In this document: positions 11,500 to 22,900 of the stretch, piece after piece | Layout: every line of letters begins with the position of its first letter | Numbering within the stretch: position 1 is the first letter of the stretch | NCBI GenBank assembly: GCA_948567375.1 | Contig: OX419755.1 | Location: 1,617,001-1,681,000 of the forward strand | Direction of reading: 5' to 3' | From: Lunularia cruciata | Lineage: Eukaryota > Streptophyta > Marchantiopsida > Lunulariales > Lunulariaceae | DNA: 64,000 bases | Notes under the pieces: generated by a model | What the model saw: the letters and a program-made list of their open reading frames with translations, nothing else | What the model was told of the DNA's origin: nothing | Databases searched by the model: none | Translations under genes and position numbers: made by a program

Positions 11500-12360
11500 A
11501 TGCTACATTCTCTCTTAGTTGACTTGTTCATTCCTCATGTTACTAGAGCACATCTTTGCTCTTGCTCCGGCAAGGGTGCAAGATCTTGGATCCTAGCTCA
11601 ATTGTGCATTAGGGCATTCCAACTTGCACTAGCTACTTTCTCTACAATGATGAGGTTTTGCTTAAGTTTGGTCCACCCATATGTATCTTCATTACTCACT
11701 TGTGAGTGTGGTTCTACATTAGATGTAGTTGTAGTCCATATGACATAGTGTCCTTTTGGAAGATAGAGGATAGTTACCCATGATGCTATTAGGGACATAG
11801 TGTTTTACTATGGCATGATAGAGTGGATACTTGGGTTGGGGAGAGCATTTGTATGCTTCGCAGACAACATGTGTTAGGGCAGACTTATACATGGTCCAAG
11901 ATGATAGGTAATAGTAGCGGATATCATGGTTATAGACCCCATGTGTGATACAATTTTAAATGTAGTGATTACTCATCACCTTGGATAGGTGGTGAGTGTA
12001 ATAGGAACTCACAAGGTCTCCAAGTCTAGGAGTATGCATCACCTCTTTGTTCCTTTACTCTTTGAGTTATATGGAGTGATAGACACAGTGTTCAAAACAT
12101 TTGTTAGGACATGCATGAGAGCTTATCATGTTAGGTGCCAAGGGGTACCACTCTCACTCTCATACTTTGTAGCATATTTCAGACAACATGTGTCTATTGC
12201 TCTATCAAGGGCAATGACTGGTGCAATCTATATAAAAGAAATCATACTAGGTGATGCTTCTTTGGATGCTCTAGTTGTTTGTAGATTGTACAACTTTCAT
12301 AGCTCAGATATCTTAGGTGTAGTAGGGCAAATTTCTCATATCAACTCTATTGGGACTTAG
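11500..12360 (+). pseudogene. C-terminal region with RLE-like Cys/His and acidic motifs
   Basis: Downstream of the RT are ARAHLCSCSGKGARSWIL (about 11.55 kb), LTCECG...H..(x)CPFG (about 11.69-11.76 kb; C-x-C ... H ... C), THDAIRDIV (about 11.78 kb) and VVADIMVIDP (about 11.91-11.94 kb). A Cys/His knuckle, then a His-Asp-x-Ile block, then a DV-V acidic strand resembles the layout of restriction-like endonucleases in early-branching non-LTR retrotransposons (R2, NeSL, CRE groups). The end, 11989-12360, is a 123-codon frame with SLSYFVAYFRQHVSIALSRA. The endonuclease assignment rests on motif order only; a different zinc-binding domain is possible. Confidence 0.45.
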
Positions 12361-12661
12361 CCCTATTTTACCTATTTTGTCTCACCTTTTTTACTGCTTG
12401 ATGGGGTCTTTGCATCCTTTATGTTTTCTACAAAATCACCTTTTCCTCTTCCTTACATTGCAAAACTTGGATCAAAGTTGGTACCAAAGATTTCATTGGA
12501 TTTGTGTAATTGCTCTATGCTTCTAAAAGTGATATATATATATATTCCAAAAAGAGCTTTAGAATGGGCTTTGAAGGAAGTTGTTGAGCTTTGCACCCAT
12601 TGGTCATCCTTGTTCCAAACTTCTCAAGAAGGAATTGACTCAAAATCTAGAAAGATCCTAG
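12361..12661. other. spacer between RT element and copia element
   Basis: An 81-codon frame (12421-12666) runs to the edge of the copia element and matches nothing I know. It may be the 3' tail of the RT element or its target. Together with sequence after 17142 it forms the empty site of the copia insertion, since TTTAA is present on both sides. Confidence 0.4.
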
Positions 12662-12666
12662 TTTAA

Positions 12667-12827
12667 TGTTATGTTTGGCTTGCTATAAGTGACTTGCCTG
12701 ATCAAGAGCAAGAGCAAAACTTGACTGATGGAAACTCCTTACTGTATCATGCGGATAAATATTCAGTCACTTCTAAGGTTGAGTATTAAAGTGATTAGAT
12801 ATCTTGAGTGGTCAATACTCATGAAGT
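12667..12827 (+). repeat. copia left LTR (partial)
   Basis: 161 bp matching 16645-16805 of the right LTR without gaps. It starts TGTTATGTTTGGC directly after the target duplication. No primer-binding site was recognised next to it. Confidence 0.9.
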
Positions 12828-13480
12828 GGACAAAAGTGATGAGGATGGGGAAGATGAAGATGCAGATCTGAGAGCTATTAGCACTATTAGGTTGAACCTT
12901 GCTGATGAAGTGCTATACAATGTTATGAATGAGGAATCTGCACCAAAACTATGGGCCAAACTAGAATATCTTTATATGACCAAGTCTTTGACAAACAGAC
13001 TGTTTCTTAAACAGAAGTTGTATATGTTGAGGATGAAGGAAGGCCAGAGTATTATGGAGCACCTCAATGCTTTCAACAAAATCATTTGTGAGTTAATGAG
13101 CATAGAGGTTAAGTTAGAAGAGGAGGATAAGGTATTGTTGTTATTGACTTCACTTTCTCCATCATATGAGCATCTGGTCACAACTCTTCTATATGGGAAG
13201 GATGATATAAACTGTGAGGAGGTCACTTCAGCATTATTGTCCAATGAGATGCAAAAAAGACCCAATTAAGAAAAGACAAATTCAGAGGCTCTATTTATCA
13301 GAGGAAGGACAAGAGAGAGAGATCAGATCAGGAGTAAATCAAGATCCAAGTCTAGAACTGGAGGTTTCAAAGGCAAGTGCTGGATTTGTGGGAAGGTTGG
13401 ACATTTCAAGAAGGATTGTAACAACAAGAGGCTTGAGTCCAACAAGGATAAAGGTCAACTTTCAGATCAAGCAAGCATTG
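12828..13480 (+). pseudogene. copia gag remnant with zinc knuckle
   Basis: Capsid-like protein of the element, which packages element RNA in the parent family. The 12808-13269 frame carries a UBN2/Retrotran_gag-type region (LWAKLEYLYMTKSLTNRLFL, then MEHLNAFNKIICELMSI and LLLLTSLSPSYEHLV). It is followed by a CCHC knuckle, CWICGKVGHFKKDC, at about 13378-13420. The text is typical of plant copia gag. It is a fossil. Confidence 0.9.
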
Positions 13481-13497
13481 CTGAGTCATCTGGAGTT

Positions 13498-14860
13498 GTG
13501 GATGATGTTCTATGTGTTACCCAAGACAAAGATCAATTTGAGGAGTCATGGATATTGGACTCAAGTTGCTCTTACCATATGTGTCCAAATAAGGAGTGGT
13601 TTCATGAGTACAAATCATTCAATGGAGGATCTGTAATAATGGGGAACAACATGGCTTGTAAAGCTATTGGCATTGGTACAATACACATTAAGATGTTTGA
13701 TGGTATTGTAAGGACTCTTGCTGATGTGAAGCATGTTCCTGAGTTGAGGAAGAATTTGATATCACTAAGCACTTTGGACTCAAATGGTTGGAGGTGGGGA
13801 GCAGAAAATGGAACACTCAAGGTATCAAAAAGAGCATTGGTTGTAATGAAGGGCAAGAAGATAGGAAACCTTTATGAGCTTGTTGGAGAGACCATCACTG
13901 GAGGAGTGGCAAGTACTATTTCTAAAAATGAAGATCCCAAAGATCTTACTCAGTTATGGCACCTCCGTTTGGGTCATATGAGTGAAAGGGATCTAAGTGA
14001 ATTGTCCAAGCAACAACTTCTGAGGGGCCTTAAAAGTTGTAAGTTAAAATTCTGTGAGCATTGTGTAATAGGAAAGCAATGGAGGGTAAGCTTTTCCACA
14101 AGAGTTCATTGCACAAAGGGAATTTTAGACTATGTGCATTCTGATGTTTATAGCTTCAAAATCTGGAGCATTATATTTTGTATCTTTGGTGGATGGTTAC
14201 TCTAGAAGAGTATGGGTCTACACCATGAAGCAAAAATCAAAGGTCTTCTCTCTCTTTCAACAATGGAAGGTGATGATGGAGAAACAAACTGGAAGGAAAG
14301 TGAAGTGTTTGAGATTTGATAATGGTGGAGACTACAAATCTGGAGAGTTTGATAGATCTTGTAAGAGTGAAGGGATAATCCATCACTTTACCATACCGGG
14401 TACTCCTCAACAAAATGGTGTGGCAGAGCGGATAAATCATACACTCTTGGAGAAAGCAAGAAGTATGTTAAGCAACACCGGATTGGAGAAGAGTTTTTGG
14501 GCAGAAGCTATAAATATTGCTTGTCATTTGGTAAACATTTCTCCCTCTACTGCTATTGAGTGTAAGACACCTATGGAAAAATGGACAGGTAGGCATGTTG
14601 ATTACTCTTCATTAAGAGTATTTGGATGCATAGCTTATGTTCATATTCAACAAGAACAAAGGACAAAGTTAGATCCCAAATCTAGAAAATGTATATTCTT
14701 GGGATATGAGAAGGATACAAAGGGATATAGATTATGGGATCCAGAAAGGTGTTGTTTTGTTGTGAGTAGGGATGTAGTTTTTGATGAGACTAGTACAATG
14801 AAGGCTATTACTATAGCAAAAGAAAAGAGAAACAAATTCAGTCAGATTTTGTTAAGATAG
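13498..14860 (+). pseudogene. copia protease and integrase remnant
   Basis: The protease block is WILDSSCSYHMCPN (about 13.55 kb), where family members usually read DSG/DSGCS. The GAG-pre-integrase block is LWHLRLGHMSERDLSELSKQ with the downstream CEHC (about 13.95-14.08 kb). The integrase core has FVSLVDGYSRRVWVY, CLRFDNGGDY and the GTPQQNGVAERINHTLLEKA block (about 14.17-14.46 kb), containing the DDE-type Asp, Asp and Glu positions. The later FGCIAYVHI and KCIFLGYEKDTKGYRLWDP blocks are the usual copia integrase C-terminal region (about 14.61-14.74 kb). In the family it inserts the cDNA; here it is a fossil. Confidence 0.92.
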
Positions 14861-15148
14861 ATATTGATCTTGAAAATGAAGACATGTCACCTCATGTAGA
14901 TCTACCAAGTGAACCATTAGAAGAGCAAAGCCCAAAAGTGATTCATGAACGTAGGTATCCAAATAGGGATAGAAGGCCTCCAAAGAGATTTGATGATTCA
15001 TTTGTAGCTTATGCTCTTCTTACAAAGAATGGTGAGCCTTCTTCATATGAAGAGGCAATGCAAGATCAAAATGTCAAAAGAGTGGCATTGTGTAATGGAA
15101 GGTGAGATGAAGTCTTTGGCCAAGAACCAAACTTGAAGACTTGAAAAA

Positions 15149-16492
15149 TTGCCTATGGGAAAGAAGGCAATTGGTTGCAGATGGATATTCTTTAGGAAGG
15201 AAGGACTTCCAAAATCAGGTGGAGATAGATACAAAGAAAGGCTTGTAGCAAAGGGTTGTAGCCAAACAAAAGGTATTGACTTCAATGAGATTTTTTCACC
15301 AATGGTAAAAATCTCTTCAATTTGTGCACTATTTGCAATAGTTGCTTTGCATAACTTGGAGTTGGAGCAACTAGATGTTACAACTGCTTTTTTACATGGA
15401 GAATTGGAGGAGGAGATTTACATGCATCAACCTGAAGGTTTGTGGTACCAAGGAACCAGAACCTAGTTTGCAGGTTACAAAAGTCTTTATATGGACTAAA
15501 GCAAAGTCCAAGACTTTGGTACATGAAATTTGATGCTTTCAGGTTGAAGCAAGGATATAACAGAAGTGAATCAGATTGTTGTGTGTACCTCAAGAAGCTA
15601 CATGGACCTAGAGTATTTGATTTAATCATCTTGGTACTATATGTGGATGATATGCTGATTGCTGCAAAGGATATGGTTGAGGTGGAGAAATTGAAAGCAC
15701 AACTTGGTAAGGAGTTTGATATGAAGGACTTGGGTTCTTCAAAGAGGGTACTTGGGATTGAAATCCACCGGGACAGGAGCAAGGGAAAGTTATGGATATC
15801 TCAAAGGAGATATTTGGAAAATTTACTTGCTTGGTTTGGCATGGAGAAAGCAAAACCAATGAACACTCCAATGGCAAGTCATTTCAGGATAGCATTGGAG
15901 CAATGTCCATCAAATGAGGAGGAGAGAAAAGTAATGTCCAACATTCCTTATGCTAGTGCTGTTGGGAGTTTAATGTATGCTATGGTCTGCACTAGACCAG
16001 ACATCTCATATGTTGTGAGCATGGTGAGTAGATACATGGCAAATCCGGGGAAACAACATTGGGAAGTGGATACTTCGTTACTTGAAAGGGACTATAAATA
16101 TTGGCATTACCTTTGATGTGGAGAAGGAACAAGAAGGAGGAATTACAAGGTACGTAGATTCTGATTTTGCCGGAGACTTGGATAAGGGAAGGTCTACAAC
16201 AGGATTTTCTTTTACACTTGTTGGTGGTGCAGTAAGTTGGAAGTCTACTCTCCAATCTACTATTGCTCTTTCTACTACAGAGGCAGAATATATGGCAACA
16301 ACTGAGGCTGCCAAAGAGGCAATATGGCTACAAAGATTAGCCAAGGATATAGGACTCCCTAATATGAAGTCTACACTCTTTTGTGATAGCCAAAGCGCTA
16401 TTCACTTGACAAAGAATCAAGTATATCATTCAAGGACAAGGCATATTGATGTGAGACATCATTTTATCAGGGAAGCTATGACACATGGGTGA
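15149..16492 (+). pseudogene. copia reverse transcriptase and RNase H remnant
   Basis: The RT carries KAIGCRWIF, LVAKGCSQTKGIDFNEIFSP, QLDVTTAFLHGELEEEIYM, LYGLKQSPRLWY and the YVDDMLIA catalytic motif (about 15.64 kb), followed by PYASAVGSLMYAMVCTRPDI. RNase H shows YVDSDFAGDLDKGRSTTGF (about 16.15-16.20 kb), STTEAEYMA and HIDVRHHFIRE. These are hallmark copia blocks in the usual order. A purine-rich stretch at about 16629-16644 before the right LTR is the likely polypurine tract. Fossil. Confidence 0.93.
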
Positions 16493-16644
16493 AATCAATT
16501 TGCAAAAGATTGACACAAGGTAAACACAACCGATATGTTTACTAAACTTGTTCTTGTTGAGAAGTTCAAGTTATGCATGAACTTGCTCAATGTTCAATGT
16601 TGCTCTTTGGGATGATAAGGTGGATACAAGCAAAAGGTGGAGTT

Positions 16645-17137
<493 letters not shown>

Positions 17138-17142
17138 TTTAA

Positions 17143-18380
17143 TTAGTCAATTTTGTCTTAAACCAATTTAACTTAATCTTTGAAATACTTTAGATTTGTT
17201 GTCCTTGGAGGGATTTTTGAACAAGGATAACCTACAAGGTCAATTGATTTAATCTCATTCTATTTTCTCTCAATTCTTATATTTTGTTAATGCAAGAAAA
17301 CTTGCTCATGAATTAGAGTTATGGTGGGATCAATTGATTTAATCTCATTCTATTTTCTCTCAATTCTTATATCTTGTTCATACTAAAAACTTGCTCATGA
17401 ATTTGAGTTATGGTGCTTTTCTTGAGGATTGACACCTTTTCCAAGGTGAAATCAAATGCTAATATAATACAAATACAATTTTATGCTAATGCATAAAATA
17501 AATTTCATTAAGATGATCATTATCATCATGATCATGAGATCATCATGATCATGAGATCATCATGATCTCAAAAACATGATTGTTATTTTTTATTTTCTTT
17601 CTAATATACCTTCCACTAAATGCAATTGCAAACTTGTCAACAAACTATCAAATCTTGACATCCGGTCTTGTTTTGCTTATATATTCCTCAATAGTACTTT
17701 AAGAACTTAATTCATCAAAATTGTAATAAAGTTGGATTCTTGGTTACTAATACTTCAAACATCTTTGCCCAAATTCCTTTCAATCACATACACTTAGGTT
17801 CTAAGATCCATGGATTTCTATATACAAAGTAACGACTTCTATTCCAAATTTACGAGTACCTATAGATAATCAAAGTTAAGAAATGAACTCTCACCTAAAG
17901 TTTGTTATGGTTGATTCAAACATTTACAAGTACAAAGGAAGTTTCAATTCTTACCTTTACGGGCTGAATTAGAGGAAGAATCATGTGATATATTATGTGA
18001 GCAACCTAAAAAGTTGTGATGTAATATATGCATCCTATTACTAGGCATCTTATTCTTAGTACTAGCAAAAAGAAAGTCATGGCATCTATGCAAAGAAGAA
18101 AAGGACCAAACATAGTTGCCATTTTGGGACTAAGCAATGGTAGACTAGTTCCTATGGATTGTGGTCAACTAGAACTTATAATAGGAGACAAAAAATAGGA
18201 AAGACCTGCTATAGCACATTGATAACATATTGAACCCAAAAAAAAATCAACACAAGGGTAAGGAGGATCTAAAAAGTGCCACATGTAACAAGAAGAGCTT
18301 GTGACCAAAACAAACAATTGAAAATTTTGAAAATTGTCCTTCTCAAAGGGGTGAACTTGTTCTAGTCCAAATTCAATGGT
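17143..18380. other. no gene; two local repeats
   Basis: AT-rich spacer between the copia element and copy A. It holds a ~90-bp tandem duplication (about 17238-17415; CAATTGATTT begins at 17241 and 17331). It also holds a palindromic cluster of ATCATGATCATGAG units at about 17520-17572. No coding feature was recognised. Confidence 0.6.
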
Positions 18381-21300
18381 TGTGACAACCCAGCAAATAT
18401 CACTTTTGCTGTAATCAAGTAAGTAAAGTTTGTTCTTGGAGTGATACAATTCAGAATTGGTCAAATACAAAGTCAAATGATAACAAATAGTTCTTCTTGG
18501 TTGCGTCTTTAATCTTGCAAGTAGAAACTACACCTAGAAGAGAGTAACAAGCACTTGGTCATAGTCTTGTCACAAATTAACACTCCCTAATCACATATCT
18601 TTCAAATATTTTGAAACATGCTTGATTGTGATGATTCTGCCCCTCTCAAAAATGGCTACTTCACTATAAAACAACTTTGCCTCAGAATTGCATTCCACCC
18701 CTCCATTGAAGGCACAACTTCCTCAATCAAAATTACTTCATATCAACTCAACGTCGCACTCAAAAATATAGAATACTACCAACACTATAATGCCTATCAG
18801 ATCTATCAAGGCATTGCTTTGATTGCTATCCACTTAGGATCAAACAGATAGAATGGAATTAGAGATATAGAATCCAACATCTAACACTTAGAATTGGACT
18901 TTGAATGTCTCCCAACACTCACAAAGACACACACAAAATTGATACTCAAAATTAAGCTCAAGTAACAAGCACTACTTCACAATGCTTCATTTTATCTATC
19001 CTCAAGAATATGAAAACTGAACAACAACACATTGTGAATACCTCCTTTAAATAGGAAAAGCTCTTCAATAGTTATTGAACTTCCTAAACCGTTTCCTAAC
19101 AACTGTACCAAACCTGCAGATCCAAAATGACAATGCAACTCTTCATATATGCCTCCTCCTATCTCAAAATTGGTCCTAATCCAATCGAATCTCTACTTCT
19201 ACTTTGGCTTCCAAACCCAAAGAAAGCCACTTCATCTCATGTACATCATGTTCTACAACTTCCAATCGTCTACCAATTCTAACATGTTTGCGCTCTGATT
19301 TGCAATCAAAGGTATGGGTAACTTATCTACATCCTTATCTTTAACCCACTCTTCTCTAAAGTCTCAAATGACTAATCCAAAGACACTTGCACTCCTACCT
19401 CTCTTACTTTGGGTCTAACATATATAGTATTCCAAAGATTATCTAATTCCAATTTAACCAAACCCAACTTGATAGAAATATTATTCTTTACATCTAACAT
19501 CTTTCTGTCGATCAAGTTCTAAGACTGATTAACAAGGCATTCAGGTCCTTGTCCTTTGCATTCTTACGCCTCATCTCCTACACAAGCAATTGTACCTTGT
19601 GTAACCTTGATTCCTCCATTCTTACTTTAGCTTTAGTGGTTAACCTTGCCTTCATCTCTACAATTGCTTCTTCAACAGATTTCGTTGACTGCTTCTTTTG
19701 TCTTTCCTCCTCCATCATAGCTCTACTCATTTTCAATTCCTCTTCATACTCCGCTATGCGATCCTCCAACTCCTTCACATACTGATCAATCTTTGCCTCT
19801 AATGTCTTCACAAGATCCCTCAACCTCCCTTCCTCTTGGTGGAGCTTGGCTAATTCCCATTGCCAAGCTATTGTCTTCTCTTCTACTTTCTATCAGAATG
19901 TATTGAGCTCCTCTTCCTTAGCTTCAACCAATTACCTTCTATTGTCTTGCTCTAACTTTACCTCAACCTGTAACTTTTCTACCCAAAGTCTCTCTTGCGT
20001 GACTTCCCTTGCTTTCACTTTAACTTTCTTCCTTTGCTTTTCAAACTTCTCTTGCAAATTTTCATTTATCTTCTTCTACAATGCTACATCTCCCCACAAT
20101 AGTTATCTTTCTTCCTCTCCGTTGGTCATACTCTCTTTTAACTTCATATTCTCATATTCTAATCTCTTCACCACCTACAATATATTTGTTACCTTAGAAT
20201 GCTTACTCTGCATCTCCCTCTTCTTCTTCTTCTCTATCTGCAGTAATAGCAGACACACAATATCTTGAAGGTAATCTACTCCTTCATACACTTCTTCCTC
20301 TTCTACCTTTTCTTAAGGGATTTTGCCAATCTTGCTCTTCCCTTTTGAATCCAATGCTTTACTATGAAGTTGAGATCTTTGTACTTTCAAATATACATCA
20401 TCCTCCAAACTTTCATTGTCATCCAAATTGATGATGTGATATGCAGCCTTTAAACTTTCTCCTTCTTTCATGTCTTGCCTTGACTTAGCCACCAATCCTT
20501 CTTCTTGTTCTATCACCAACTCAACCACATTTCTCTCTCCTTCCTCCCATTGCTCAATTTCTTCTTACGGGGAAGTCACCTTCTCTTGATCTTTTTGCAC
20601 CTTGGCTTCACCCTCACTCTCCTCATTGGATTCTTCACTTTGCAAGGTTAACTCTACTTCTCCTTCCTCCTACCCCTCCAACATAGACTCTACTTCCCCT
20701 TCCGATTTGACCTCCTCTTCCAATGCAATATTTTGGATTTGCTTTTCTTCCCTCTACCCAATCCTTCTTAATTTAAGAGGTTGTACTGGCAAGCTCTCTA
20801 CCTCTTCTTGGCTCCTCTTCTTCTTTCTTGGCAGGGGTACAAACATCTTTCTATTTTCTCTTGCATAGTGGTCGTCATTACTTCTCAATTGCCAAATATA
20901 TTGTCGCTCCTCATAATTGGCTTCTTGATGCAAATTGGGATCAAAGTGAGACATGACCTTCTTCTTCTTATTGCTACTCAGCAAGTTCAACCCAAGGTAA
21001 AAGTGCACTACAAAAGGAATGAAGTAATGCAGTGGTGTCAAACTCCTCCAATTCAGCACCATATACCACGTCCTCCAATAAAAACACTTTACTCAATTGA
21101 TCGGCTCTCCTGCAAAATTTTTATGGAAGAACACTACCTATTGCTTTGTAAAGTAGCTTGGATTTAAACAATGCCATCATTGCACTTTTAATACTTCTCC
21201 GCATTAGGTCCTAATAGGTCTCTACCTTATACCCATTCTTGTACGCTTTGAGTTGAATGAATTTTTGACTTCTTGGGTTTCTTTTGCTTCTCCTTTCCCT

Positions 21301-21620
21301 AAGAACAAAGCTGCATACTCTTCCACACTCTCTCTTCCTAACACCAATCTCCAATCCAACTTTGTTCATTGAGCTAGACTGCCACTTTTCCCTACCGTTG
21401 CCGGCCCATCTACACACTTATTGGCCGTGATCTCTACCATGAAATTGAGAAAGCTCAAGTTCCAATTCCATGCAAGGAAATTAATATGAAGTTTACTGAG
21501 AACTTTGATGTGGGCCATAACATCTAACCTCCTAATCATTGGGTTCCTCATTGCTAGTGTAGGGCACTTCCTAATTCCTTTCATTCTACTCTCCTTCATG
21601 CTATGCTTCTAAAAGACAAT
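18381..21620 (-). mobile_element. coiled-coil element copy A
   Basis: Minus-strand member of the family seen at 43742-45591 and 53718-57484. Its 3' end is exact: TGTGACAACC at 18381 is the reverse complement of the shared GGTTGTCACA end. The 3' ~800 bp (18381 to about 19190) matches B and C, including a TATTTAAA motif at 19046-19053. Coding remnants read, N- to C-terminal: RLDVMAHIKVLS...FLAWNWN (about 21.5 kb); LKAYKNGYKVETY (about 21.2 kb); HFYLGLNLL...KVMSHFDPNLH (about 20.95 kb); then a long Glu/Lys-rich coiled coil down to about 19.55 kb. The N-terminal blocks match copy C. The left edge was not found; no partner for ATGGT (18376-18380) was located. Several breaks. Confidence 0.75.
19046..19053 (-). 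promoter_or_regulatory. conserved TATTTAAA motif in copy A
   Basis: TATA-like motif in the shared 3' region, at the place matching TATTTAAG in copies B and C. It sits between the ORF end and the 3' terminus, as a U3/R promoter would in an LTR. Promoter activity is inferred. Confidence 0.4.
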
Positions 21621-22900
21621 TCTTCCATAAATAAACATAAAATGGAGTTACATAAACTCTATGTATTGTGAACTTTCAGAAATTAGATTGTTGTAAAGAT
21701 TGAGGTGGTTGAAACCAAGGAAAACCCTCTCTCTTTAATTCCTCTTACCATTCCTACTTTCTAGATTATCAATTCAATTCCCACTTATGATTGTGTTGAT
21801 TTTATTTCCACTCTCACCAAGTGGTTTATTCCAAGAGCTAGTGAGGATGATGTTGTCAATATCTTTTATGGTGAGAAAAGTGAAATTTGACCAAGATAGA
21901 TTTAGGATGATTCCTCATTAATAATCAAATTTTACATTATTTGAAGCTCATGAACACTTCAAGTAGATTAAGATTCAAGGACACAATTGCAAAAAGCTAG
22001 TTCATAAGGGCACAAATTTATGACTACTTATCCAAGGTCTTATGGAGAGGGTTTTTTGAGTCCATGATGGGATATTAAAAATAGATAAGATATATGAAGC
22101 CATACAAAGATGCACAAGAAAGGAAGGAAAAGTACACAAGGGAAGGTCTCACCAACAAGGAGTTTAAATCATCTAAGTTCATTTTTACATAATGGATTTG
22201 ATGTTTGTAGATAGAGCTCTACATGTGCTTGTTATTATGTCAATTAGAGACATGGTGAATATTTGTGAAGTGATGGTGTAAGAGGAGGAGATTGGATACA
22301 AAGTTCCACTCAATGAGGAGGAAGAATATTTTGGAGAGGAACATGCATCAACAATCACTCAATCATTTCCTTATGCATTCCCTATTAGACAAGGAATAGA
22401 GTCATTTAGGGTCATTCCTTTTACAATTATATGTATACAATGGTTGTAAGAAACACTATTCATGGACTAGATGAAGAGAGTTAAGCACATTTTGACTTTA
22501 TTTCAAGTATGTAGCCTAAAGATGTTGTTCCATCTAAATTTCCTAAAGATTTTTTACCCTCTATGAAAGCCACAAAAACAAAGGAGGAGATTCTAGCACA
22601 AGGAGATAAGGAAGGAGAGCAAGAAGGTGAATCCAATAAGAGGAGGAAGAGCTCTAAAGGGAATTCCAAGATTACATCATTTGTTACTTCCTCATAGAAC
22701 CCGACTGCCCACACCAAAATAAAGAGTGAGTCCCTAGAAGCCAAAGAGAGATGCAAAATAGCCAAATTGAAGGAACAACAAGGAAAAGATGGAGAAGCTA
22801 TGAGTGAAAGTTGAGGCCAAGAAGATTTTATGTACAAAGATAATTAGATCCAAATTAGAAAAACTTAGATTCAAGGAATAGAATGCAAAATATGAGCACC
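21621..22900 (+). other. degenerate plus-strand coding remnant
   Basis: Short plus-strand reading blocks with coding texture: CVDFISTLTKWFIPRASEDD and VVNIFYGEKSE (about 21.80-21.89 kb), RGFFESMMGY and MKPYKDAQERKEKYTREGLT (about 22.04-22.16 kb), RALHVLVIMSIRDMVNICEV (about 22.21-22.28 kb) and EEEYFGEEHASTITQSFP (about 22.32-22.38 kb). A Lys/Glu-rich stretch follows. It resembles a gag-like or coiled-coil retroelement ORF but I cannot name the family. Frames change often. It lies just outside copy A in the opposite orientation. Confidence 0.3.

Larger units (their letters stand above)
9390..12360 (+). mobile_element. non-LTR-type reverse transcriptase element, degenerate
   Basis: A plus-strand coding remnant about 3 kb long whose frame changes several times. 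In order: an N-terminal part with no family I can name (9468-10057; includes LFLEVLDYQPKQPYVL), a reverse transcriptase (about 10.0-11.27 kb) and a C-terminal cysteine/histidine plus acidic region (about 11.5-12.36 kb). The motifs QFGV, GDPL and LADD and the absence of protease, integrase and LTRs argue against an LTR element. I know this type of RT only as a hypothetical-protein family in plants and other eukaryotes; that is from memory and not searched. No poly-A tail or target duplication was found, so the outer edges are approximate. Confidence 0.7.

Noticed and set aside
22400-22440. ATGGT as the partner target duplication for copy A
   Set aside because: The adjoining sequence only weakly resembles the family 5' end, and plus-strand coding text runs through the site without a break.
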